DNA of 64,000 nt from the NCBI GenBank assembly GCA_944366945.1, contig CALVWJ010000010.1, forward strand, positions 1 to 64,000, in the 5' to 3' direction. The notes beneath the pieces were generated by a model. It saw only the letters and a list, made by a program, of their open reading frames with translations, was not told the DNA's origin and searched no databases. This stretch comes from an uncultured Clostridia bacterium. GTDB taxonomy: Bacteria > Bacillota > Clostridia > Christensenellales > CAG-138. This document shows, in pieces, positions 16,991-24,829 of this stretch (positions are counted from its first letter, which is position 1; each line of letters begins with the position of its first letter). The translations under genes and the position numbers were made by a program.

Positions 16991-17602
16991 ATGCGTATTG
17001 GTTTAACCGGTTCTATTGCGGCGGGCAAATCCACCGTATCCAAGCATTTAGGCGAACTTGGTGCGCATGTGCTGGATGCGGATCTTATTGCGCGCGAAAT
17101 TGTAGAACCTGGCACAAAGGGGCTTTCCATGCTCCGGGATGCCTTTGGGGAAGAGGTTATCACCCCAAACGGTGCGCTGGATCGGGCAGCCATGGCAGCA
17201 CGGGTATTCGGAGATCCCGCTGCGCTCAAAACGCTCAATGCAATAACACATCCGCTGGTTGTTGCGCGTATGGCAGAGCTTTCTGACCTCTGGGAGGCGC
17301 AACATCCAACAGATGTGATCGTATGGGATATGGCGCTTCTAATCGAGTGCGGCGCCTGGGAACACATGGATGCGGTCTGGCTTATTACAGCGCCGGAGAC
17401 GATACGGCTTGCACGGGTTATGCAGCGGGACGGCTGCACACGCACGCAGGCGCTTGCGAGGATGGCAGCGCAGATGCCCGAGATGGAAAAGCGCCGCTAT
17501 GCAACGGAAGTAATTGTGAACGATAGCGATGAGGCGGCGCTTTTTCAACAGGTGGATCGATGCTATTCAGCAGCCCGGGCCGCAGCGGAGAAAGCGATAT
17601 GA
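16991..17602 (+). CDS. coaE: Dephospho-CoA kinase
   Basis: A 203-residue P-loop kinase for the last step of coenzyme A synthesis. The N-terminal GLTGSIAAGKST (Walker A) and DADLIAREIVEPG are diagnostic; VWDMALLIECGAWE matches the CoA-binding region. ATG 16991 follows GGAGGG (16978-16983). It lies directly after polA, a frequent Firmicute arrangement, and overlaps the next gene by ATGA. Confidence 0.95.
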   Translation: MRIGLTGSIAAGKSTVSKHLGELGAHVLDADLIAREIVEPGTKGLSMLRDAFGEEVITPNGALDRAAMAARVFGDPAALKTLNAITHPLVVARMAELSDLWEAQHPTDVIVWDMALLIECGAWEHMDAVWLITAPETIRLARVMQRDGCTRTQALARMAAQMPEMEKRRYATEVIVNDSDEAALFQQVDRCYSAARAAAEKAI

Positions 17603-18255
17603 CGCAGGAGGTAAGCACGGCTGCTTTGAAAGGGAAGAAAAGAGGAGCCCAAAGCGGAGGGAAAAAGCAGAAGCGGAACATAAAGGGTCGCGCATTTCGC
17701 ATGGCAGTGACGGCACTCATTCTCATCGCGTTGCTTTCAACAGCTGCTTATTTCGTAAACCAAAGGCTGGAGATGCAAACTTACCGCCTGGAGTATGCGG
17801 AGGCGATCAAACGGGAGAGTGCGGAATTTCAGCTCGATCCCTATCTCGTTGCTGCGCTCATCCATTGTGAAAGCAGTGGCATGGCAGATGCATGTTCACC
17901 CAAGGGAGCTCGTGGTTTAATGCAGATTATGCCCGAAACCGGCGCATGGATTGCTGAAAAGCTTGCAATGCCTTCCTTTTCGGAAGATCTGCTTTATGAT
18001 GCCGATTGGAATATTCATTTTGGCTGCTGGTATCTCTCCTATTTGCTTGCGCGCTATGACGGCGAGCAGACGCTTGCGCTTGCGGCATATAATGCTGGAC
18101 CCGGCAATGTAAAGAAATGGTTGGAGGATCCAACTTATTCAGAGGATGGGCGTCTAAAGGAGATCCCGTTTGCGGAAACGGAAGAATATGTAAAGCGCGT
18201 GAAAGCCGCTTTGGAAAAATATAGGGAACTCTATGAAGAAGAACTTGCTCTTTAA
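17599..18255 (+). CDS. Membrane-anchored lytic transglycosylase (SLT domain)
   Basis: A 218-residue protein with a basic N-terminus, one membrane helix (about 34-54) and an extracytoplasmic SLT domain. The catalytic Glu is E91 in ALIHCESSG; GARGLMQIMP and ALAAYNAGPGNVKKWL complete the family signature. It cleaves peptidoglycan glycan strands. The start is taken at 17599 because it overlaps the coaE stop as ATGA; an upstream in-frame ATG (17560) has no such support. It overlaps the next gene by 23 nt. Confidence 0.9.
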   Translation: MTQEVSTAALKGKKRGAQSGGKKQKRNIKGRAFRMAVTALILIALLSTAAYFVNQRLEMQTYRLEYAEAIKRESAEFQLDPYLVAALIHCESSGMADACSPKGARGLMQIMPETGAWIAEKLAMPSFSEDLLYDADWNIHFGCWYLSYLLARYDGEQTLALAAYNAGPGNVKKWLEDPTYSEDGRLKEIPFAETEEYVKRVKAALEKYRELYEEELAL

Positions 18256-19870
18256 AAAACGTGTGCTTGCGTGGGGGCTTTCCATTCTGCTTGCGCTAGG
18301 CACTTGTGGATGTGGCGTTTCAGCAGACGAGCCAAGCCAAACCACGCCTGGCATCGCTTTGCCAACGGCTACGCCTGCGCCGCTGCCTATGCCGGGCGGC
18401 GAAATCCGCATGCCAATGCCCGTAAACGCGGATGTAAGCGATCCGCTCAGCGTAACGTCGGAGGAGATGCTTGCTCTATTTTCCATCATCTATGAGGGAT
18501 TGCTTGCGATTGATGATTCTGGCAGGATTATACCGGCGCTGGCAGAAAATTGGACGGTGGATGAAACCGGGCGCATATGGACTTTCCGCCTGCGTACTGC
18601 AGCGCGCTGGCATGACACGGGGGAGGCTGTAACGGCAGCCGATGTGGTCGCAACATACCAGCGAATCGTTTCGCTTGCAGAAAACACATATTATTCCTTT
18701 GTAACGGAACGGGTGGAAAATATGGCAGCTGCTTCCGACGGAACGCTTCTTGTTACTATGCGCAAAGCTGGCCTTGCATCGCTTTACGCGCTCACCTTTC
18801 CTGTGATGCGCGGCGGCGCCCCAGAGGCAAGCGGCCGGCCGGTCGGCACCGGGCCATACCAAGCACAGACGGTTACAGACGAGCTGGTGCAGCTTGTTGT
18901 GAATCCAAACTGGTGGAAACAGACGCCCTATATTGAAACAATTTCCTTTTATGCAAAGGATAGCAACGATATTGCCCTTGCATCTTATGAAGCAGGTCAG
19001 CTCGACTTTGTGCCAACGTCGTCCCTTTCCGTAGGGCGCTACCGCGAGGAGGGCGTTACCAATGTGCTGGATGTTATGACGCAGACTGCCGAGGTCATGC
19101 TCATTAACTATAGCAATGATATCCTAAAGGATGTTAACGTGCGCATGGCGTTGGCCTATGCGATCGACCGCGGGCATATTATCACCAACGTCTATATGAA
19201 CCGCGCGCAAGCATGCGATGTTCCAGTCGCGCCGGATTCCTGGCTTTATGAGAGCAAATCCAAGCTTTATGACTACAATACTACCGTTGCCTATGCACTG
19301 CTTGCGAATGCAGGATGGAGCGACATCGATGGAGACGGCTATCTGGAGCGGAACGGGCAGCATTACAGTGAGATGACGCTGCGCCTTCTTGTGAACGATT
19401 CTACGGACACTGCGCGTAAGAGCGCAGCAGAGATGATTGCGCAGCAGCTGGAAGAGATCGGCATTCATGTGGAACTCATTACTGCGGGCTATGTTTTAGG
19501 GGATGATGCAAGCGAGTATGTCGCAAAAATCCAGACAAAAGAGTTTGATCTTGCCCTAATAGGCTTTAACCTTGGACGAGATTGCGATTTGACGCAGTAT
19601 ATTGCGCAAAACGGGCAGAACAATTATGGCGGATATTCCAATGCCGCTCTCGAACAGCTGGCACAGAATATTCTCACAGCGGAGGATGAAACCACGCTGC
19701 GCACAGCTGCTTCGGAATTTCAGATGCGCTTTGCACAGGAGCTGCCGTTTATTACCCTCTATTTCCGGTTGAATAGCATTTTATATTCCGCCGATATTCA
19801 AGGGATAACGAGTGCGCGAGAGCCGGATATCCTGCGATCGGTGGATCAATGGTATATGCTTTGGGAGTAA
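18233..19870 (+). CDS. Peptide/nickel-type ABC transporter substrate-binding lipoprotein (SBP_bac_5)
   Basis: A 545-residue extracellular solute-binding protein of the oligopeptide/dipeptide class. The signal peptide ends at a Cys-rich lipobox (TCGC, acylation at Cys27 or Cys25), followed by a Pro/Thr-rich linker and a typical start (PLSVTSEEMLALFSIIYEGLLAID). The AYAIDRGHII segment is a family mark. No permease or ATPase gene is adjacent, so partners must be elsewhere. It begins inside the transglycosylase gene, and its operon position after cell-wall genes suggests muropeptide or peptide uptake, which is only inference. Confidence 0.88.
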   Translation: MKKNLLFKKRVLAWGLSILLALGTCGCGVSADEPSQTTPGIALPTATPAPLPMPGGEIRMPMPVNADVSDPLSVTSEEMLALFSIIYEGLLAIDDSGRIIPALAENWTVDETGRIWTFRLRTAARWHDTGEAVTAADVVATYQRIVSLAENTYYSFVTERVENMAAASDGTLLVTMRKAGLASLYALTFPVMRGGAPEASGRPVGTGPYQAQTVTDELVQLVVNPNWWKQTPYIETISFYAKDSNDIALASYEAGQLDFVPTSSLSVGRYREEGVTNVLDVMTQTAEVMLINYSNDILKDVNVRMALAYAIDRGHIITNVYMNRAQACDVPVAPDSWLYESKSKLYDYNTTVAYALLANAGWSDIDGDGYLERNGQHYSEMTLRLLVNDSTDTARKSAAEMIAQQLEEIGIHVELITAGYVLGDDASEYVAKIQTKEFDLALIGFNLGRDCDLTQYIAQNGQNNYGGYSNAALEQLAQNILTAEDETTLRTAASEFQMRFAQELPFITLYFRLNSILYSADIQGITSAREPDILRSVDQWYMLWE

Positions 19871-19873
19871 TTG

Positions 19874-19903
19874 TTGCCCGATTGCAGGAAACCATGATAA
19901 AAT
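19874..19903 (+). promoter_or_regulatory. Possible sigma-A promoter of lspA-rluD
   Basis: TTGCCC (19874-19879), an 18-bp spacer and TAAAAT (19898-19903) in the 66-bp gap before lspA. Confidence 0.45.
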
Positions 19904-19936
19904 ATAAATTCACGAAAGTATTTGTCTGGAGGCGTC

Positions 19937-20503
19937 ATGCTGGAACTCATTCTGTTCATTGCGATAATTGTGCTCGACCAAGTGTCAAAAGCGCTTTGCG
20001 CTGTATGGCTCCCATCGCTTCCCAACCAAGCGTTTCCGCTGATCGATGGCGTTTTTGAGCTCGCCTATGTGGAAAACCGCGGCGCGGCATTTGGCATGCT
20101 CCAGAATGCACGCTGGCTGCTTATTGCCCTTACCGTGATTGTTTGTGGCGCGATGATTTGGTTCCTTATAAAAAAACGGAAAGACCTTCATGGAATGTTG
20201 CGTGTATGCATCGTGCTGATCGTCGCGGGTGCGGTTGGAAATTTGATAGACCGGCTGTTTTTAGGATATGTGCGGGATATGTTCTATTTCTCGTTGATTA
20301 ACTTCGCCGTATTCAATGTTGCGGATGCATCCATTACCATAGGCGGAACCCTTCTTGTGATCGACCTTTTGTTCTCCAAAAAAGGAAGGGCATTTTTCGC
20401 ACAACTGGATCAAAAGAAACCCCAGGAAACGCCAGAGAAGCCCAGCGCATGCGGCCCTACAACGGGGGCGCCTACGCAAGAGCAGGATGAGGTGAAGCAA
20501 TAA
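19937..20503 (+). CDS. lspA: Lipoprotein signal peptidase (signal peptidase II)
   Basis: A 188-residue aspartyl protease with four membrane helices that removes signal peptides from prolipoproteins such as MetQ and the GerMN protein in this window. Catalytic aspartates are D105 (NLIDR) and D130 (NVADASI); VENRGAAFG is the other signature. The start at 19937 follows TGGAGG (19927-19932). An unusual 30-residue Pro/Gln-rich cytosolic tail follows the last helix. The stop overlaps the rluD start by 1 nt (TAATG). Confidence 0.95.
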   Translation: MLELILFIAIIVLDQVSKALCAVWLPSLPNQAFPLIDGVFELAYVENRGAAFGMLQNARWLLIALTVIVCGAMIWFLIKKRKDLHGMLRVCIVLIVAGAVGNLIDRLFLGYVRDMFYFSLINFAVFNVADASITIGGTLLVIDLLFSKKGRAFFAQLDQKKPQETPEKPSACGPTTGAPTQEQDEVKQ

Positions 20504-21525
20504 TGGAAGAGCGGCTTTCGCCGTATGAGGCAGAGCTTGCGTGCGATGCAGATGGAGCGCGGCGCATTCTTGCGATTGCAGACGAAAAAGGGGAACGGTT
20601 GGACGTATTTGCTGCGCGCACTAGCGGAGAAACGCGCGCTTTCGTGCAACGATTGATTGAGGAGGGGGCAGTCACTATCAACGGGATGCAGGGCCGTTCC
20701 AATGTGCGCTTAAAACCTGGTGATGCAGTAGAAATCCATATCAAAGCCCCGGTTCCAACAGAGATTTTGCCAGAAGATATTCCACTTTCAATCGTTTATG
20801 AAGATTCTGATATTGCAGTGATTGATAAACCCAAGGGCATGGTGGTTCATCCTGCTCCCGGGAACGAACGCGGCACGCTTGTAAATGCGATCCTGTATCA
20901 CATCAAAGACCTTTCCGGCATAGGCGGGGCGCTCCGCCCCGGTATTGTGCACCGGATTGACAAAATGACCTCTGGGCTTATTGTGATTGCAAAGAACGAT
21001 TTTGCGCACCGCGCGCTTGCAGAGCAAATGAAAACGCATGCGGCAGGGCGCATCTATATTGCACTTGTGGACGGGAACATCAAGGAAGAGATGGGAACAG
21101 TGGATGCACCGGTTGGCAGGCATCCAACGGATCGCAAACGCATGGCGGTCGTGCCGGATGGACGGGAGGCTGTGACACATTGGCGCGTGTTGGAACGCTA
21201 TGGCATGTATACGCTTCTCGCCGCCCGGCTGGAAACTGGCAGAACGCATCAAGTTCGCGTGCATATGGCTCATCTCAAGCATCCCGTTTCGGGAGACGCG
21301 GTCTATGGCCCGGAAAAAAACCGCCTTGGGCTGGATGGGCAAGCATTGCATGCATTTCAGCTGATGCTGACGCATCCGCGCACCGGCGAAAGGATGAAGT
21401 TCCAAGCACCGCTCCCTTCATACTTCCAAGCAGCATTGCTGAAGGCGGGGCGGCGTGACGAACGTCCGATTTTAGAAGCCATAGAAGAAGGGGTGGAGCG
21501 GCTTTTTCATGACGGAAATGCATGA
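20503..21525 (+). CDS. rluD: Ribosomal large subunit pseudouridine synthase, RluD/RluA family
   Basis: A 340-residue enzyme with an N-terminal S4 RNA-binding domain (about 32-80) and a catalytic domain. The catalytic Asp is D153 in VHRIDKMTSGL; RTHQVRVHMAHLKHPVSGD is the second signature. The partner order lspA-rluD is standard in Firmicutes. The first 20 or so residues are an extension before the S4 domain. RluD-type substrate is inferred from the family only. It overlaps the next gene by 17 nt. Confidence 0.92.
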   Translation: MEERLSPYEAELACDADGARRILAIADEKGERLDVFAARTSGETRAFVQRLIEEGAVTINGMQGRSNVRLKPGDAVEIHIKAPVPTEILPEDIPLSIVYEDSDIAVIDKPKGMVVHPAPGNERGTLVNAILYHIKDLSGIGGALRPGIVHRIDKMTSGLIVIAKNDFAHRALAEQMKTHAAGRIYIALVDGNIKEEMGTVDAPVGRHPTDRKRMAVVPDGREAVTHWRVLERYGMYTLLAARLETGRTHQVRVHMAHLKHPVSGDAVYGPEKNRLGLDGQALHAFQLMLTHPRTGERMKFQAPLPSYFQAALLKAGRRDERPILEAIEEGVERLFHDGNA

Positions 21526-22222
21526 AAAAAAGAAAAAGCATGGCGTTTGGCTTACAGGTGCGCTATTTTCTGTTGCGCTTGCAGGCGTTTGCATTCTTTT
21601 GTTTTTGCTCTCTGATGCGGGAGCCTCTCTTCTGTCAGAGCTTAGAGCAAGCAGCTCGCCTGCGCTTTCCACAACGCCGGGATTAGATTCTTCTGAAACG
21701 ATTTATGAGAATGAAACCACGCAACAACCCCTGCTTTCTGCAGCAGCGTTTTTGAAGCGGGCAGAACGCTTGGGCGCGGATGCGAAGGCATCCCATATCA
21801 ATGGAAATGAGCGCGCAGCAACGTATGCCATTTTAGGTGGAACGGGAAAGGAAGCAACTTTAGTGCTTTCCTTGCAAAATGGAGAAGTTACCGCATTAAC
21901 GCTTTCTATACAGCGCCCGGAATTTCCTGCTCCGCTGGCTTCTGATGCAAGCTGGATCCTAAGGGAGGAGCATGCGGCGCGGCAGGAAGCCGCAGAAGGG
22001 TGCATTGATTGGTTTTGCACGGCTTTCTGCGCTTATGCGCTTGCCCTTGACTCGAATGAAACGTTTTCTTATGCTGAAGCGGAGCTCTTCGCAACAGACA
22101 TTCGCGCCGTGCTCATGGGAGACGAGGCGGGCGAAGGGAAAGCAGGCGATTTTAAGATGGAAGTGGGCGCGGATGCGCAGGGACTTTGCACGGTCACGCT
22201 CTATCGAGCGCAAACAAAGTAG
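21509..22222 (+). CDS. Uncharacterised membrane-anchored protein
   Basis: A 237-residue protein I do not recognise. A basic N-terminus (HEKKKKHG) is followed by one hydrophobic helix (about 13-35), a Ser/Thr-rich linker and an extracytoplasmic domain of about 170 residues with four cysteines (three clustered around GCIDWFCTAFCA, one near the end). It begins inside rluD; ATG 21509 or the in-frame ATG 21518 could be used. Its place after lspA-rluD suggests co-transcription. No catalytic motif is visible. Confidence 0.7.
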   Translation: MTEMHEKKKKHGVWLTGALFSVALAGVCILLFLLSDAGASLLSELRASSSPALSTTPGLDSSETIYENETTQQPLLSAAAFLKRAERLGADAKASHINGNERAATYAILGGTGKEATLVLSLQNGEVTALTLSIQRPEFPAPLASDASWILREEHAARQEAAEGCIDWFCTAFCAYALALDSNETFSYAEAELFATDIRAVLMGDEAGEGKAGDFKMEVGADAQGLCTVTLYRAQTK

Positions 22223-22245
22223 CTTTTCCAAGAATCTTGGAAAAG
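22223..22245. repeat. Perfect 11-bp palindrome upstream of the zapA promoter
   Basis: CTTTTCCAAGA (22223-22233) and TCTTGGAAAAG (22235-22245) form a perfect inverted repeat around one central base, 4 bp before the -35 box. There is no T-tract on the plus side. It could be an operator or a terminator hairpin for the preceding gene. Confidence 0.5.
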
Positions 22246-22249
22246 AGTA

Positions 22250-22278
22250 TTGAAAGAGAACACAATCCATTGTATAAT
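22250..22278 (+). promoter_or_regulatory. Sigma-A promoter of zapA
   Basis: TTGAAA (22250-22255), a 17-bp spacer and a perfect TATAAT (22273-22278), 22 nt before the zapA start. Confidence 0.8.
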
Positions 22279-22300
22279 CACGGTAAGGTGGTGCATATAT

Positions 22301-22624
22301 ATGGGGAAAACACGGACAAGCGTTGTATTGGCTGGCCAGGAATTCCGGTTGACCGGCACGGAAAGTGAAGAATACATCCAGCAGCTTTCCGATTATGTAA
22401 ACGGGAAAATCGAAGAAATCCAAAGGGCATATCCCAGCTTAAGCATAGCAAACTGCGTGCTGCTTGCTTCCCTTAACATGGCGGACGAGCTGCATAAGCT
22501 GCGTGCAGATTACGATGCGCTGGATCAAAGGATTTCGCAACTGCGGGATATGCCGCGTGCTTCTGTGCCGGCTTCTCCCGTGAAGCGTCCCTTTGAGAGC
22601 AAGCAGCCGGTTAACACAAAATAA
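22301..22624 (+). CDS. zapA: Cell division protein ZapA
   Basis: A 107-residue protein that cross-links FtsZ filaments at the Z-ring. The N-terminal strand pattern VVLAGQEFRLTGTESEEYIQQLSDYVN and the following helix (IANCVLLASLNMADELHKLRADYDALDQRISQL, coiled coil) match ZapA. ATG 22301 lies behind AAGGTGGTG; longer in-frame starts fall on the promoter. A strong terminator follows at once. The gene stands next to the U32 peptidase and mutS2, a common Clostridia arrangement. Confidence 0.9.
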   Translation: MGKTRTSVVLAGQEFRLTGTESEEYIQQLSDYVNGKIEEIQRAYPSLSIANCVLLASLNMADELHKLRADYDALDQRISQLRDMPRASVPASPVKRPFESKQPVNTK

Positions 22625-22636
22625 TTGAAGAGGAAT

Positions 22637-22675
22637 AAAGCGGCTTGGAACAGTGTGTCTCCAGGCCGCTTTTTT
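22637..22675 (+). terminator. Intrinsic terminator after zapA
   Basis: AAAGCGGCTTGGA (22637-22649) pairs with TCCAGGCCGCTTT (22660-22672) in 13 pairs including one G-T, followed by a T-run. It lies inside the open frame that extends upstream of the U32 peptidase, so early starts of that gene are unlikely. Confidence 0.85.
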
Positions 22676-22720
22676 CGAATGAAAATGGATATGGAAACGA
22701 TTGAAAAAAACGTGAGGAAA

Positions 22721-24808
22721 ATGACCTTGCTATCGCCAGCAGGCAGCCGCGAAAGCTTGATTGCAGCGGTGCAAAATGGTGCAGATGCGGTATACCTTGG
22801 GGGGAGCGCATTCAATGCGCGGCGCTTTGCGGATAATTTTGACGATTCCGCACTGCGCTGGGCGTTCGACTATTGCCATGCGCGCGGCATTGCTGTGCAT
22901 GTAACGTTCAACACGCTCTTATTTGATAAAGAATTGGATGCAGCGCTTTCCTATGGCCGTTTTCTGTATGAAGCCGGAGCGGATGCAGCCATCGTGCAGG
23001 ATTTTGGGCTTGTGCGCATGCTGCGCGAAAACCTTCCGCAGCTCGTTTTGCATGCGAGCACGCAGATGGGCATTTGCAGCCTTGAGGGAGTGCAGATAGC
23101 TGAAAAAATGGGGCTTTCACGCGTAGTACTGGCGCGCGAAATGCCGCTGGAAGCAGTGCGTGGAGTATGTGCTGGAACTGCCCTTGAAGTGGAGACTTTT
23201 GCGCATGGCGCAATGTGCATGAGCACATCGGGCGCGTGTTTGTTTTCCTCCATGGCGGGGGAAAGGAGTGGGAACCGCGGCACTTGCGCGCAGCCCTGCC
23301 GCAAACGCATGGCGCTCGGCCATCGCCCAGCGAAGAACGATTATGCGCTAAGCCTTTCCGATCTTTGCATGCTTGCCCATGTGCAGGATCTTGCGGATGC
23401 TGGCGTTTGCTGCATCAAGCTAGAAGGAAGGATGAAGCGCCCGGAATATGTTGCTGCCGCAACGCGCGCATACCGAGCAGCGCTTGATGGTGCGGAATGG
23501 AAAGAGCTTAGCCGCTTGCAACAGGATCTGTTTGCCGTATTTAACCGCGGCGGGGAGCGGACTGGATATTATTATGGGGATGATGGCATCACGGACTGCA
23601 TCGCGAAAGCAGAACCAGCTGAACCACTCCTGCAAAGGCTTCAAGAAACTTATAAGGAAGATGTACGCAAGCTGCCTGTATCCCTTAGTGCGGAGTTGAT
23701 CCCAGGTGCGCCTGCACGGCTGAGGATGACTGCGGAGAATGCCTCTGTGGAGGTATGTGGAGAACTTGTGCAGCAAGCGGAAAAAACACAGGATACAGAC
23801 CGCTATGCCGCCCAATTGCGGAAGCTTGGTGGAACGCCATTTCGCGCGACGGAGCTTGTGCTCAATATGCCAGCGGAGGCATTCTTGCCGGTAGGCCAGG
23901 TGAATGCGCTGCGGCGTGCCGCCTGCATTGCGCTGAATGCGCGCCTTTGCGCTGCAAAAGAAGGCCCGAAGGAGCTGCATATGCCGCCAGTCCCACCGGC
24001 AAGGGATCTTGGCAGGGGAGAAATTCTTGCACGTGTGCGCACAGCAGAACAAGCTAAGGCAGCTTTTGCTGCCGGCGCAGATGGCGTATTGCTTGCTCCG
24101 ATAGAGTATGAAGATCAATCGCTCCCCCAAAAGCTCCAAGCATATCGAAATGCTGGGAAGCGGCTGCTGCTTTCCCTTCCCGCCTCAATCCTAAGCCGCT
24201 CAGAGCATGCGCGCATTGCAAGGCTGGTGGAAAGCGGGCTGTTCGATGGTGCAGAAGCAAACAATCTGGGACAGCTTCCGCTGATTATGCCGCTTTCCGC
24301 CCGCATTGCGGGAAGCGGGCTCAATGCGCTCAATGCGCAGTGCGTGGCGCAGCTCTATGCGCTTGGGTTTACTAGCGTTGTACTTTCACAGGAACTGACA
24401 AAGCCGCAAATGCGTGATATACTGATAAAGGCTGGCGGCATTGTCATGGTTTATGGCCGCACAGAAATGATGCAGCTACGCCATTGCCCTGTGCGGGAAC
24501 GGCATGGCTGCAAGAACTGCGCAGGAAATGCAGGCACCCTTGTGGATGAAGCAGGAAGGGTATTTCCGCTTTCCAATGTGCGGCAGGCAGGCGGTTGCCT
24601 AATTCGGGTGCTCAACTGCACACCAACGGATGTTATAGACCTTTGCAAAACGCTGCCGCCCGCGGAAGCGATGTTTTTGGCCTTCTATGATGAACTTCCT
24701 AATGAAGTCGCGCTACGCGTGGAAAATACATGCCGTGCAAGGGAAGGCAAACCAGTTGCGCCAGCAGAGGGCGCAACACGCGGGCATTGGGCCCGCGCTG
24801 TAGAATGA
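22721..24808 (+). CDS. U32-family peptidase / tRNA-rRNA hydroxylation protein with DUF3656-type C-terminus
   Basis: About 695 residues. The N-terminal LLSPAGSRESLIAAVQNGADAVYLGG starts the U32 domain, and EVFAHGAMCMSTSGAC with GNRGTCAQPCRKRM supplies the conserved Cys set (Fe-S type in tRNA/rRNA hydroxylases TrhP/RlhA). A second U32-like half ends with CPVRERHGCKNC. In this family 'peptidase' is mostly a historical label; some members hydroxylate RNA. The start is uncertain: ATG 22721 matches the family N-terminus and has GAGG only 3 nt away; ATG 22691 or 22679 are alternatives. A promoter after the zapA terminator is not obvious. Confidence 0.85.
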   Translation: MTLLSPAGSRESLIAAVQNGADAVYLGGSAFNARRFADNFDDSALRWAFDYCHARGIAVHVTFNTLLFDKELDAALSYGRFLYEAGADAAIVQDFGLVRMLRENLPQLVLHASTQMGICSLEGVQIAEKMGLSRVVLAREMPLEAVRGVCAGTALEVETFAHGAMCMSTSGACLFSSMAGERSGNRGTCAQPCRKRMALGHRPAKNDYALSLSDLCMLAHVQDLADAGVCCIKLEGRMKRPEYVAAATRAYRAALDGAEWKELSRLQQDLFAVFNRGGERTGYYYGDDGITDCIAKAEPAEPLLQRLQETYKEDVRKLPVSLSAELIPGAPARLRMTAENASVEVCGELVQQAEKTQDTDRYAAQLRKLGGTPFRATELVLNMPAEAFLPVGQVNALRRAACIALNARLCAAKEGPKELHMPPVPPARDLGRGEILARVRTAEQAKAAFAAGADGVLLAPIEYEDQSLPQKLQAYRNAGKRLLLSLPASILSRSEHARIARLVESGLFDGAEANNLGQLPLIMPLSARIAGSGLNALNAQCVAQLYALGFTSVVLSQELTKPQMRDILIKAGGIVMVYGRTEMMQLRHCPVRERHGCKNCAGNAGTLVDEAGRVFPLSNVRQAGGCLIRVLNCTPTDVIDLCKTLPPAEAMFLAFYDELPNEVALRVENTCRAREGKPVAPAEGATRGHWARAVE

Positions 24809-24829
24809 AAATTTTTAGGAGAACCCATT

